Assembly (NCBI GenBank): GCA_028015205.1
Contig: CM051517.1
Location: 57,287,455 to 57,351,454, forward strand
Source of the DNA: Mytilisepta virgata
Taxonomy: Eukaryota; Mollusca; Bivalvia; Mytilida; Mytilidae
Direction: 5' to 3'
Length of the DNA stretch: 64,000 bases
This document shows positions 50,284-59,945 of the stretch, in pieces (within the stretch, counting starts at the first letter, position 1; each line of letters begins with the position of its first letter). The notes under the pieces were generated by a model. It did not search any database and was not told where the DNA came from. It saw only the letters and a program-made list of their open reading frames with translations. Both the position numbers and the translations under genes were made by a program.

Positions 50284-53200
50284 TTAAATATCTAAGGGTG
50301 TCGTAGGCACCCCGTCCGCCAAAACTTTACGTTTTGGGTAAAAGTACGAAAAACCAGCTCGCTCTTGCAAGTAGGTATAGATTTGGTTGTCTACAGAGCG
50401 AAACCCTCTGTTGGTTCCGGAGCCAGAGTTCTTCGACAGGAGAACGTCCATGTATTTCTCCTTGTTGATGTCGTTTGTTCTCCTGTTGACTCCTTTACAG
50501 CTGAACTTTGTTTCGTCTCCAAAGCAGAAGTACGTCTTGCTACACAGGGCAATCATCCCGTCACCACTGAATTCAGTCTTGAATAGTCCTGGAGTCCTCT
50601 TGTCCCAAGCAGCCAGTTGTGATGTGTCGGTACGGGGAAACCAATTCTTCTTCTCTGCTTCAAAGCGCCGACGCAACTCCGGTTTGATCACTTCCTCCAA
50701 ACTATCGCCAGAGAGAGCCATGTAGGCACTGTCGGTGTCCATTGCACAATATTGATAATCACGGCGATCCACAAAAACGTCCATAAAATCGTAATAAAAT
50801 TCCAACATCCGAAGTTTGGCGTACTGGTAAACGAAACACCCAATGTGCATGGGCAGGTCCAGGTGTATGGTCTTCTTACTCATTTCCACTTCGAAAGTTT
50901 TGTCACTCAGCTGGTTGCACCGGCGGAAAGAAGGATCTACGAGGTAGCGACTGATCTGGTGTTCCTGGCAGTAAATCACATCCGTGTGTCTTTCCTTGTT
51001 GGTCACCGTCTTGCCGTAGCTGGAATTTCCCCTCAGTTTCTCGTTTTCGGCAATTATCTTCTTATTTGGGTCGGTATCTCCGGCTCGCCTGGCATCACTG
51101 ACTTGATCGCCGAAGGCTCTGAAACACGCCGACGGTGTGTACTCCACCACTTGGTAAATCTTGGTGACTTTCAGTCCGTGGTTGACGTACCATTTCAGCA
51201 ACGGGGATATCACCATGATCTTCTCTCCAAACATGCTGCCGATTAAAGACTTTCTAGGCTGGGACATGATTCCTTTTTCTTCTGCATAACTCTTCATGTG
51301 GTCCCCAATGTCGTCTCTGGACACGTCCACGTTCTTGAAGACTGGAGGCATTTCTGCAAATTTTGACTTTAGGTCCTCAGGTACGTGCAGGTCCACTTCT
51401 AAGGCACCAAACAACTTGTCCTCCATCACGGCTCTCATGATGTCGTCTTCGGTCATGGTGGCGAAACGATCGCAGGGTCTCTGTCTCTGAGACACGAAGG
51501 TCTTGATTCCTTGGTCTTCTTTCTTTAACCGATCCCATTCGCACTCCCACATCTGTTTCACTTGGTAGTCGTTTTCTGTAATGTACTCTATTTTTTCTCG
51601 GGTGGCCTTGTTTAATTCTTCCAAGCTCTTTCCGTTCAACGGGTTTTCTGTCTTTCCCCGAGTCAGGCGACAACAATGTCCGTGCCACAGGCAGCCCTGG
51701 AACTCGTAAACTGTATTAGTATCCTTACAGTAGCCGTCCACGGGAAGGCGCCGACGTCCGATCAGTTTTCCCGTGTCGTTCCCCTGGTGACGTATGTGGT
51801 GTCCTGTCTCCTTGGCTTCCCATTCCATCCACTCGATTGCCATTCTTTCGTACCTTCGAGGTGTCTGTCTTTTAAAATGGTCCTCGCTCTTGCGTCGGAC
51901 GAAGTGACCCGTTGGCATATCCTGCATGATGCTCCACAGGTACAAAGCATTGGCGTCCACACCGTAGATCTTCTTGCACGGTTTTGGGTCTTCGTATTCA
52001 GCAGGCCGGATGAAGGTCTGGTCTTTCTCGTGGTATCTGTGGAAGACGATGCTGGGTCCACCCACTATGTTTTCTTTGTATAACTCGTACAGATCTTTGT
52101 TCTTCTCGTCCGGAACGGTGAAATAATCGGATAGACCATCGAACATGGTTTTCAGTGTGAGTCCCGGTACGCTGATGCCGTGTTTAAACATGTCCACCTT
52201 CAATCCCTTGTAATATACAAACATCTTCTCGATGGCTTCCAGCATGGGCTCCACGTCTTTGTTGTTGTACCATATCAGGAACTCTTTCACGTTCTTCATT
52301 TTCTTTTCCTGCCAGACTTGGCGACACAGCTGGTACTCTTCGGGTGCAATGTTCTCGTTTTTCAGCGTACTGAAAAATGCCTGGTGTGGTGGTAACTCCG
52401 TCACTGCCAACTTGTCTAAACCCGTCATCCACTCGTATGGAAAAAATCCTTTCTCTTCCGCACAGCCGTAGGCTTTCAAAAACTGTGAGTAACTAAACCC
52501 GGGCGCCAGGTAGTTGGTGATGTCCAAAAATTTCAACTTCTCCGTCTTGATACACATGAAATTGTTATTGCGCTTCACTGTATACTTTATCTTGTGACTT
52601 TCCACCAGACGAGTGAAGAAATCTATCTTCATGGCGTTCACGTCGTATTTCCCGGTGTTGAACCCAATCACGGGTAATTCTTGGAGATGTCGTTCTAGTT
52701 GCTGCTTCAACTTGTACAGGTGATGTTTCTTTTCCTGGCGTTCTCGCTCTTCGTCGTCTTGGTATTCTTCCATGTCCCGATCCAGTCTCTCTTGGATCTC
52801 TTCAAATACACCAGCGTACCTGGGCATCAGTAGGCGAAAGGCTTTGTCACTTATTTCTGTCAAATGTATCAAACACGAATCAACTGTTTCACTGCTATCG
52901 CCTTCGGACACGAAACAAATTGGCTCTGTAAACTCCGGTACGTTGGAACACACGGAAACGCTGAGCAAAACGTGTTGACTGGTCCATTCCAATTTATCCG
53001 ACCTCGGTTTGTCTGTAGGTTGAAGCATCGCCTCTATATCGTAGGTGGTTCTGTACGGATAATATCTGTCTTCTACCGGAACTTGGATTCCTTCGTCCTC
53101 CAAACGTTCGAACACTGTCTGTGGTGTATGGTACACTCCGCCGGGGTATTTGTAGAGTACGTCGCCGGTGCAGGTTCTCTCGTGTCTCTGTAGGTGCCCT

Positions 53201-54477
53201 ACATGCTTCCACATCTTGTCACATTTTGAACACAGGTAACTGTGACTGTATTTCTCCATGTTGCTGACATAACTAAAATGGTTGTCGTACAAATTCAAGT
53301 TCATGGTGTCCTGGAAACTGTAAGGAGAACGTCGTACTAATCTCGCCGCTACGTCGCCGTCTTCTGTCTCTTGAAGATCGTACACACAGATGTTGAGTTG
53401 GAACAGTGGTTCGATGTACGCCAAATCGTCTAAACAAATGCCTTTGAAATCACCGCCGGCCATTTCTGTCTTCTGCAAATATTGGCGATGGTAAGTCTTG
53501 GCAGGTACTTCTACGTTTACGACGGGAGCTCCACGGTGGACGGCCAAACATCGGAAAAAACACAAATTGTCATCATATGGCCCATGGGATCCACCAACCA
53601 AGCACACCAACCCTTTGTTCCTCAGGAAGAAGTCTGGTAACACGACTTTGGCTCCTATCGGGTGTTCCACCAACTTGTTAACATAGAACGTGGCATTTGT
53701 CAGTAGATGCACTACCCATTTGGTATCTGGTCTCTGCTGCCGGATGAACTCCAAAATGTCGTGACGACTCAGTTCTTCCAGAAACTGCTCTATGTCTTCT
53801 TCGTTTCTTATCAGGTGTGGTACGTCGAAAAACCTGGCGTTGTTCTGGCTGGAATGGAAGTATCTAAGTTCTCCGGTCTCTACGTTCCTCAGTACAAAGC
53901 CAAACGACACGTTGATCTTGAAGGCCGTGGTCTGGAGTTCGAACATGTGGCGAACCATGTCAGGAAAGGTACCAGTTGTAATTTCGTTCAACGTAAAGTT
54001 GAACCGATCCTGGACACGGTTGCCGGTATTTTCTTCTGTCCGGATGGTCTGCCAGTGTCTCAGGTACAAAACCCTGGTATCGGGATCTTCTGGCAATACG
54101 TCTGGCTGAAGGTTGATGGCTGTCTTCACTGGTAGGTTGTCTGGTCTGCTCATCCTGCGTCTTTCCGCACTGGGGCCAGGTAGTGGCGAGGCTGGTCTCT
54201 TGAGTGGTTTCATCATCCTGGGCTTGGCATCTGGCTTGGTATGCAACAGTCTGTGGCGAGCAAGGTTGTCCGATCTGTTAAAGTACTGCCCACAGTCTGG
54301 ACACTCCAGGGTGTACTGGTGGGACTCCTGGTGGCGATTCCTGACATCTGCTCTGGTAAACTCCTTTCCACATACCTGGCATGAATACGTCTGGTCCGCA
54401 ACAGCATGTGTCTTCTGGTGGCGAATCAGGCTTCTCTTCTCCGTAAACGTCTTACTGCACTTCTCGCAAGAGAACAT
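50284..54477 (-). CDS. polB: protein-primed DNA polymerase B with zinc fingers and OTU-like segment (1,397 aa)
   Basis: Replicates the element from its terminal repeats. Domains in order: three C2H2 fingers (about 4-79; CEKCSKTF, CQVCGKEF, CPDCGQYF); an OTU-like segment with YDDNLCFFRC (301-310) and the matching LNLYDNHFSYV (H400), the D/C/H pattern of OTU cysteine proteases; a fourth C2HC finger (C416-C436); a 3'-5' exonuclease with ExoI TTYDIEAML (480-482), ExoII GFNTGKYDVN (605-614) and ExoIII WYNNKDVEPM (736-745); an EFQGCLWHGH block (925-934) seen in this polymerase group; and the palm with YGVDANALY (838-846), KLRGNSSYGKT (1147-1157), MDTDS (1246-1250) and KGVNRRTN. All catalytic motifs are present and there is no break. 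Long even for Polinton PolBs because of the N-terminal fusion. The OTU assignment rests on motif spacing only. Confidence 0.95.
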   Translation of the reverse strand: MFSCEKCSKTFTEKRSLIRHQKTHAVADQTYSCQVCGKEFTRADVRNRHQESHQYTLECPDCGQYFNRSDNLARHRLLHTKPDAKPRMMKPLKRPASPLPGPSAERRRMSRPDNLPVKTAINLQPDVLPEDPDTRVLYLRHWQTIRTEENTGNRVQDRFNFTLNEITTGTFPDMVRHMFELQTTAFKINVSFGFVLRNVETGELRYFHSSQNNARFFDVPHLIRNEEDIEQFLEELSRHDILEFIRQQRPDTKWVVHLLTNATFYVNKLVEHPIGAKVVLPDFFLRNKGLVCLVGGSHGPYDDNLCFFRCLAVHRGAPVVNVEVPAKTYHRQYLQKTEMAGGDFKGICLDDLAYIEPLFQLNICVYDLQETEDGDVAARLVRRSPYSFQDTMNLNLYDNHFSYVSNMEKYSHSYLCSKCDKMWKHVGHLQRHERTCTGDVLYKYPGGVYHTPQTVFERLEDEGIQVPVEDRYYPYRTTYDIEAMLQPTDKPRSDKLEWTSQHVLLSVSVCSNVPEFTEPICFVSEGDSSETVDSCLIHLTEISDKAFRLLMPRYAGVFEEIQERLDRDMEEYQDDEERERQEKKHHLYKLKQQLERHLQELPVIGFNTGKYDVNAMKIDFFTRLVESHKIKYTVKRNNNFMCIKTEKLKFLDITNYLAPGFSYSQFLKAYGCAEEKGFFPYEWMTGLDKLAVTELPPHQAFFSTLKNENIAPEEYQLCRQVWQEKKMKNVKEFLIWYNNKDVEPMLEAIEKMFVYYKGLKVDMFKHGISVPGLTLKTMFDGLSDYFTVPDEKNKDLYELYKENIVGGPSIVFHRYHEKDQTFIRPAEYEDPKPCKKIYGVDANALYLWSIMQDMPTGHFVRRKSEDHFKRQTPRRYERMAIEWMEWEAKETGHHIRHQGNDTGKLIGRRRLPVDGYCKDTNTVYEFQGCLWHGHCCRLTRGKTENPLNGKSLEELNKATREKIEYITENDYQVKQMWECEWDRLKKEDQGIKTFVSQRQRPCDRFATMTEDDIMRAVMEDKLFGALEVDLHVPEDLKSKFAEMPPVFKNVDVSRDDIGDHMKSYAEEKGIMSQPRKSLIGSMFGEKIMVISPLLKWYVNHGLKVTKIYQVVEYTPSACFRAFGDQVSDARRAGDTDPNKKIIAENEKLRGNSSYGKTVTNKERHTDVIYCQEHQISRYLVDPSFRRCNQLSDKTFEVEMSKKTIHLDLPMHIGCFVYQYAKLRMLEFYYDFMDVFVDRRDYQYCAMDTDSAYMALSGDSLEEVIKPELRRRFEAEKKNWFPRTDTSQLAAWDKRTPGLFKTEFSGDGMIALCSKTYFCFGDETKFSCKGVNRRTNDINKEKYMDVLLSKNSGSGTNRGFRSVDNQIYTYLQERAGFSYFYPKRKVLADGVPTTPLDI

Positions 54478-54499
54478 AGTCGTTACCTTTTCAAAGGTT

Positions 54500-54870
54500 C
54501 AAGACGATATGTATAAATTTTCATCTGTATATATAGCCAGAACGCGGACGTAAAAGAGAACACCATGGGTGTCTTCGCTCAGGTCCGCGTCGACCAAAAT
54601 TTTCGATTTTTTCCTGAACGCGGACGGAATAGAGAGCACCATGGGTGTCTACGATCAGGTCCGCGTCCACCGAAATTTTCGATTTTTTTTTCCTGAACGC
54701 GGACGGAATAGAGAGCACCATGGGTGTCTACGATCAGGTCCGCGTCCACCGAAATTTTCGATTTTTTTTCCTGAACGCGGACGTAAAAGAGGGCACCATG
54801 AGTGTCTACGCTCAGGTCCGCGTCCACGACATGTTTCAACACGTTTTCTAATGGAAATTTCCATGACGTC
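54500..54870 (-). promoter_or_regulatory. PolB upstream region: TATA and four stem-loop repeats
   Basis: Tandem units of 66-72 bp, each with GAACGCGGACG..., CACCATGGGTGTCT and AGGTCCGCGTC (GCGGAC/GTCCGC arms around a loop of about 35 bp). Units are separated by AAATTTTCGATTTTTT. On the minus strand the most gene-proximal unit ends TTCTGGCTATATATACAG, with a second TATA (TATACATATCGTCTT) at 54,501-54,515, some 25-35 nt before the ATG. The distal unit continues into ACATGT and TGACGTCA. One unit with the same flanks drives CARD-PC4. Confidence 0.8.
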
Positions 54871-54897
54871 ACATTAACGGGATCCAACATGAACGCC

Positions 54898-55115
54898 AAA
54901 AAATATAAAAAATAAAAATAAAAAATAAAAATAATAGAAAATAAAAAAAATTAAAAAAATAAAAATAATAATAATAAAAATTAAAAAAAAAAAAAAAATA
55001 TTAAATATAAAAAAAAAAAAAATAATAAAAAATTAAAAAAATATGTAAATATATTAAATAAAAAAAAATATGATAATATAAATAGAAAAAAAATTAAGAA
55101 AATAATAAAATACTT
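54898..55115. repeat. A/T low-complexity tract
   Basis: About 215 bp of AAAAT/AATAATA words on the plus strand, without G or C for long stretches. A possible easily melted region near the right end; no gene. Confidence 0.8.
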
Positions 55116-55260
55116 ACCTAACCCTAAAATAATCTTATCCCTAACACTAGTACCACTTCAAAGTCATAAGGGATTGAGACCAATCCACCCTTTGAAACAT
55201 GACTTTGAAGCAGGCTGCAAAGCAGAACTAGTGTTAGGGTAAACGATTGTCTTTAGGGTG
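55116..55260. repeat. imperfect palindrome with TTAGGG/CCCTAA words
   Basis: CCCTAACACTAGT (55,139-55,151) pairs with ACTAGTGTTAGGG (55,228-55,240), and CTTCAAAGTCAT with ATGACTTTGAAG. Extra CTAACCCTAA and TTTAGGGT words lie outside. A hairpin inside the Polinton near its right end, function unknown. Confidence 0.7.
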
Positions 55261-55274
55261 CTTTCAGGTCTGAG

Positions 55275-55385
55275 TACAGAGCAGCGTTGAGCAGCAAAGA
55301 ACAAGAGAAGAGCAGCGATGACGAACAGCAACAAGCCTGAGTAGCCATGAGCAGCAAAGAACGGGATGGAGCAAGAGAAGAGAAG
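55275..55385 (-). repeat. heptamer minisatellite seed in the Polinton
   Basis: GAGCAGCAAAGAACAAGAGA and AGAGCAGCGATGACGAAC-type words, the inverse of the 27.6-28.9 kb array but only about 110 bp long. It is followed by GAAATGGACCGCCGTTGCTA, matching the inner inverted blocks of the 27.1-29.1 kb element. Confidence 0.8.
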
Positions 55386-55660
55386 TGAATGCAATGAAAT
55401 GGACCGCCGTTGCTAAGGCGGTTGCTAAGGATACCCCTCCATTGGTGACAAGCATCACTTGGAGGTAAGGGGACATAATCCAATCCTAGTCCTCACAGAA
55501 AATACCCACAGTTGAAAAGAGCGGGATAAGGGGAGATAATCCAATAGTGTACTTCGTATACTCTCGGACTTCGACATAACAGTGAGAGACCGATGAAAGA
55601 ACCAGAGACGACCGAGAAATGCGGGAAAAGGGGAGATAATTCAATCTGGTGAAGCATGAA

Positions 55661-56107
55661 ACTTCCGGGTCCGTGACTTGCGTCACTTCCGTCAACAAAT
55701 GGCGGAAAAAACACCCTACTTCCGGTTGCACCAACCACTTCCGGTTCCGCCCGAACATGCGCAGACCACACATCCGGGTCCTACCACGTGACTTACGTCA
55801 CTTCCGTCAACAAATGGCGGAAAAAACACCCTACTTCCGGTTGCGCAAACCACTTCCGGGTACTTCCGGTTCCTGAACATGCGCAGAACACACATCCGGG
55901 TCCTACCACGTGACTTACGTCACTTCCGTTAAGAAATGGCGGGAAAATCCACTACTTCCGGTTGCGCATGCGCGCAAAAATCACTTCCGGTTCCGATCAC
56001 CTGACTTCCGGTTCCGGTCACGTCACTTCCGGTGACGTCATTTCCGGTTGACGTCACTTCCGGTAGCACCACCTCAAATGATAATTTGCCTGTCCCCATA
56101 TACTACT
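55661..56107. repeat. Polinton right terminal inverted repeat
   Basis: Inverse of 40,734-41,155 with the extra block of about 21 bp near 56,000-56,020 and otherwise near-identical outer parts. It ends CCCATATACTACT against GAAATT. Same ACTTCCGG, TGACGTCA and CACGTG word set. Confidence 0.93.
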
Positions 56108-56113
56108 GAAATT
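56108..56113 (+). repeat. Polinton target-site duplication, right
   Basis: GAAATT, identical to the left copy at 40,728-40,733. Confidence 0.95.
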
Positions 56114-56390
56114 CTTATTCCTGTGCTCAATTCAATTTTTTTTTAACTGTAAATGATTTGTAACTACCCTCTCATGTCCTTTTAATGTTTGTGTACTGTA
56201 TAATTTTGTTTTCTTTTTCTGCTGACAATCATTTAGCATGACTGTTATAACTTATATTATGAGTTCAAAAATTGTAATCTTTGAAATACTTGTACTGTTT
56301 GTTTGTTTTTGTTTTTTTTTTGTGAGGGCCTCGAGGTAGATTAGTGAATGCTAATTGAGTCACCCTCTTTAAATAAAGTCATTTTTATTA
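56108..56390 (+). repeat. right half of the composite repeat disrupted by the Polinton
   Basis: GAAATTCTTATTCCTGTGCT to CTTTAAATAAAGTCATTTTT, colinear with 33,521-33,775. Confidence 0.88.
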
Positions 56391-56900
56391 TTATTATTGA
56401 TTGTACCCGAATTTTATTTTCCACTGTTGTTATCTCCCTTTTCTATGCGTCATATTATAAAATATTACATAGTTTTAGTCACTATACATATTTATGTCTT
56501 TACACTTTAACATGAAATCAAAATTTTTACAGTTTCAATATTTAAAATAGTTTTATAAATATTTGATGCTATTATTAACAAAAGATTGAAACTTTTACTA
56601 TAGTGCAATACCGTTTAGTATTATTATTTGAATGATTATGTATACAATTTGAACACCTATGATGTTGCACATCTACGTATAGTAATATGCACATCTACAT
56701 ATGGGTTTTTTGAGTCTGTCACTACTATGTAGTGATTAGAATTCTTCAAAATCTTGTTAATGCAATAATGAAATATTCACAGAAGGACTTCATAGGCAGC
56801 ATCAAGCGCCTGACGTGTTTCTGCATATTTCGGGCCTTTTTTCTGATTAGTTTTCGTTTACAGTATTTAAACGAATGACTGTGTAAATCAAGACAGGCAT
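56390..56900 (+). repeat. dispersed repeat D, copy 4
   Basis: TTATTATTGATTGTACCCGA, TGTTGTTATCTCCCTTTTCT, ATACCGTTTAGTATTATTAT and TTCGGGCCTTTTTTCTGATT. The copy at 34.9 kb shares the same opening TTATTATTGATTGTACCC. Confidence 0.75.
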
Positions 56901-56999
56901 ATTTGGATTTATCATCACTATAATCTATATCTTAGCACAGGAACTGTACATGAAGGGGACATGAATCTATATGTAAAGTCTTTGTAAATTGACAGATCT

Positions 57000-58250
57000 T
57001 TCTGCGACTCGGCGGAAATAATTCGTATTCGTCTCCGGGATCACCCGGTCATTTCCGGTATACGCCATTTTGATAGCAAGAGTAAAAAAAATCAATTACA
57101 AATTTCATTAATATGATCCTGCGAAAGTGTTAATAAGGTAAGTTATTAATGTCATAATGTTGTGTTTTACTTATATTTTGTATGTTAATCCGGTTTGAAA
57201 CATTAACATTGACGTAATTAGTTACAAAGCTGTCTAAAGAGTGGTATTGACTGCATTTAAAAGTTTTGTCCCAATTCGTGTCCTCTATGCTCTATGTTTT
57301 CGCGAATGGCCGTTTTCATCACTTATTCCAGTTCATTAAAACCATTTTTTTCTCAAAACTAATGTATATTGTGACAGTATTAATATAATTTTATAAAGTT
57401 TTTGCTTTTCTAAACATTAATTAGGAGGGCTAGAAGTTGTTTAAATTTCGATGGATTCTTTCCCAGAAATCACCCCCTATAACCCAATGTTTTTTTTATG
57501 GCCGTCTTCATCACTTATTCCTGTTCATTAAAACCATTTTTTCTCAAAACTAATGTATATTGTGACAGTATTAATATAATTTTATAAAGTTTTTGCTATT
57601 CTAAACATTAATTAGGAGGGTTAGAAGTTGTTTAAATCTCACTGGATTTTTTCCCAGAAATCACCCCCCATAACCCAATGTTTTTTTATGGCCGTCTTCA
57701 TCACTTATTCCAGTTCATTAAAACCATTTTTTTCTCAAAACTAATGTATATTGTGACAGTATTAATATAATTTTATAAAGTTTTTGCTATTCTAAACATT
57801 AATTAGGAGGGCTAGAAGTTGTTTAAATTTCACTGGATTTTTTCCCAGAAATCACCCCCCATAACCCAATGTTTTTTTATGGTCGTCTTCATCACTTATT
57901 CCAGTTCATTAAAACCATTTTTTTCTCAAAACTAATGTATATTGTGACAGTATTAATATAATTTTATAAAATTTTTGCTTTTCTAAACATTTATTAGGAG
58001 GGCTAGAAGTTGTTTAAATTTGGCTTGTTTTTTATAATAATTTGTGAGCAAAATACTTTTAGATATTGTGCTGAAAATTCATAAAATAACCATACTCTTT
58101 TTTTTCAGACAACAGATTCTGGGATATTCCTGATCTACATTTGATTGATGGGCCTACTACAAAGCCTGACAGTGTTTTACAATTTTACAGTGCATTCTAC
58201 ATATACTGAATCTTCAAATACCATGTACTTTTTCAATTAAAAACTAATGA
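57000..58250 (+). ncRNA. candidate spliced non-coding transcript
   Basis: A relatively GC-rich, promoter-like stretch (GGTCATTTCCGGTATACGCC then ATTTTGATAGCAAG, including a GCCATTTTG YY1-type word) is followed by a consensus donor AATAAG|GTAAGT at 57,138. An acceptor TTTTTTTTCAG lies at 58,109, and the following sequence has no ORF. The intron would hold the 191-bp tandem repeat. Speculative; it could be part of a transposon 5' region. Confidence 0.2.
57300..58020 (+). repeat. 191-bp tandem repeat, 3.7 copies
   Basis: GGC(or T)CGT.TTCATCACTTATTC recurs at 57,308, 57,500, 57,690 and 57,881, each followed by AAAACTAATGTATATTGTGA, TTAGGAGGGCTAGAAGTTGT and CCCATAACCCAATG. Confidence 0.92.
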
Positions 58251-58675
58251 ATCTCATTATTCGTTACATTTTTGTTTGTTCTGTCTTGTTGGGGTTGTAG
58301 CCTGGCAGTTTGTATACTTTCCACTGCACAACAGGACCCAAAACAAGGAATTTGTACAGGGGTCTAAATACATTTGTCTCCCAGTTTACATATCTTGAAG
58401 TTATCATTTATATGATAGTAGCTCCGCCGAGTCAAAAGATCACAGGAGCAACGTTATGATAGCTAATTAAACAATACCATTTAGGCCAGGGACTGTCCGT
58501 ATATATGGTCCCTGTTTAGGAAAAGGAGATATAAAAACAAGTTTGTTATGCAAAATAAACCCAACAATAGTCTTTTACAAAGAAAGTGTGACTACCAAAT
58601 ATTATTATATTTTCAAGTTCTGAATATATATAACAATGGTCTGAATATTAAATGTCATATCCCATGGGTCATTTC
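58021..58675. other. no gene; repeat debris
   Basis: Includes AGCTCCGCCGAGTCAAAAGA then ACAGGAGCAACGTTATGATA near 58,430-58,470, inverse of the block at 32.5 kb. Otherwise AT-rich and unassigned. Confidence 0.4.
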
Positions 58676-59025
58676 CTATACATAAATATATTTTCCCCGT
58701 GGGCGTAGCTTGAGAACTTTAACTAGTGAGGCAAATCTCCGAGTGGAGCGAGCCGAAATTTTAGTATTATATGATCTCTGAATTGGCTTACGCTTTATGT
58801 TTCTCAGACTGTGCTTTCTAAGATGACCACGGAAACCAGATAAGGAAGAATAAGAAGAGTCACACTCCGGCCACTTATACATATATTTTGTAATATCTTT
58901 CTTGACTTTTTTGGTGGTGGGTTTTCACTATCAGAGTCTATATCTGAAACAGTAAACTCCCCGAGGAGCAAATCTAAGTTCAGGTCACTGTCGTCCCACG
59001 ACAAGAAATCACTTTTGGCCGACAT
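58676..59025 (-). pseudogene. small decayed zinc-finger ORF
   Basis: The minus-strand frame from 59,025 begins with an acidic, Ser/Asp-rich segment (FLSWDDSDLNLDLLLGEF, DIDSDSENPPPKKS). In another frame, from about 58,890, a C2H2-like finger follows (MYKWPECDSSYSSLSGFRGH then LRKHSL) in which the first Cys is Trp. An acidic leader plus a single finger looks like a bivalve transposon-associated or regulatory protein, but I cannot name it. The frame shift and lost Cys suggest decay. Confidence 0.45.
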
Positions 59026-59700
59026 GATAATATGGTAATATTTTTAGAAATGGTATGGATAATTTTTATGAATTCGATGGCTTGTGTTTGTACAAATCCA
59101 TTGTATGTTCCTTTTCTTTTTTTTTCTTTTATAAATTTTCTCAATCATATCTTAAAATTTAATTGAATGTTATCAAGAAAAAACTAAAGTCGGCACCAAT
59201 TGAAGACATAATTAAATAAGAAATGAAGCAATCAAACCAATCATTTAATGATCAATACCGACGAAATGAAATTGTAAAAAGTCGTTAGTGTTGTAATGAA
59301 TGGAGATTGTTTTATACAATTACGGGACATCAAAAAGATAACAAAATTCATCAACAATCAATTGACAATAAAAGCTTGCGTGTCCCAGAAGATTTAATAT
59401 AACTTTTTGAGACATTATATACATATACAATATATAATTAAATTACTGAAATTAATATCAAATTAATAATATAGTAACCTCCATTTAAAGAAACACACTG
59501 AAATATAAATAAATCGAATTACTTACTCAAAGCCGGATATTTGACAAACTTACCGAACTCGATTTTATTTTTTCCTAAATACGAAAATAATGCTAGCTTT
59601 GTTGTGTAATTTTTTAAATGCGAAAGTAAATGATCGATTCCTAGCTTTGTATTAGAGTCCTAGAAATATCCTATTATAACCGAGTGACATATCCCGTTAG
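59026..59700. other. no gene recognised
   Basis: Very AT-rich, no long ORF, no structured RNA seen. Confidence 0.35.
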
Positions 59701-59714
59701 TATTATATGATCCC

Positions 59715-59945
59715 TGCTTAGCAGAACATTATACCGTTTTTGGTTTTTTTTTTTTATTCAACAAATCCTCAGTGTATTAAATCATATATCCTTTATTTGA
59801 AGGGTCAAGCAAAGAGTATAACTTTATCCGGCGCGAACCTCAATTCCATGCTCAATTCAAAGAAGTAATAGCTTTACTAAAAAGCTCGCCGTCTCTTAGC
59901 TTTTTACTAATAAAGAGTATTATTTTTTATGTATTATGCCTTGAA
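59715..59945 (+). repeat. composite repeat pieces
   Basis: CAACAAATCCTCAGTGTATT and TTTATTTGAAGGGTCAAGCA match 35,505-35,550 and 32,440-32,480. AAGCTCGCCGTCTCTTAGCT inverts the word at 34,903-34,925. Confidence 0.55.

Larger units (their letters stand above)
40734..56107 (-). mobile_element. complete Polinton/Maverick (adintovirus-like) element, 15,374 bp
   Basis: Bounded by inverted repeats starting AGTAGTATATGGGGACAGGC on both sides, and by a 6-bp duplication GAAATT at 40,728-40,733 and 56,108-56,113. Six-bp duplications and long inverted repeats are the Polinton standard. All genes are on the minus strand: PolB, Bcl-2-like, tandem PC4-like, packaging ATPase, two small proteins, integrase, membrane protein, penton-like, pX-like, major capsid, protease, CARD-PC4. 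Protein-primed PolB, rve integrase, adenain protease, FtsK/HerA-type ATPase and jelly-roll capsid genes together define the group. Only the major capsid frame is broken. The unoccupied paralogue at 33.5 kb confirms the ends. Confidence 0.97.

Noticed and set aside
50365..54553. Many plus-strand ORFs opposite PolB
   Set aside because: Shadow frames of a long coding sequence, with no own start context or motif.
54521..54899. Overlapping ORFs on both strands of the PolB upstream array
   Set aside because: They are translations of the stem-loop repeat units; several frames are open in parallel.
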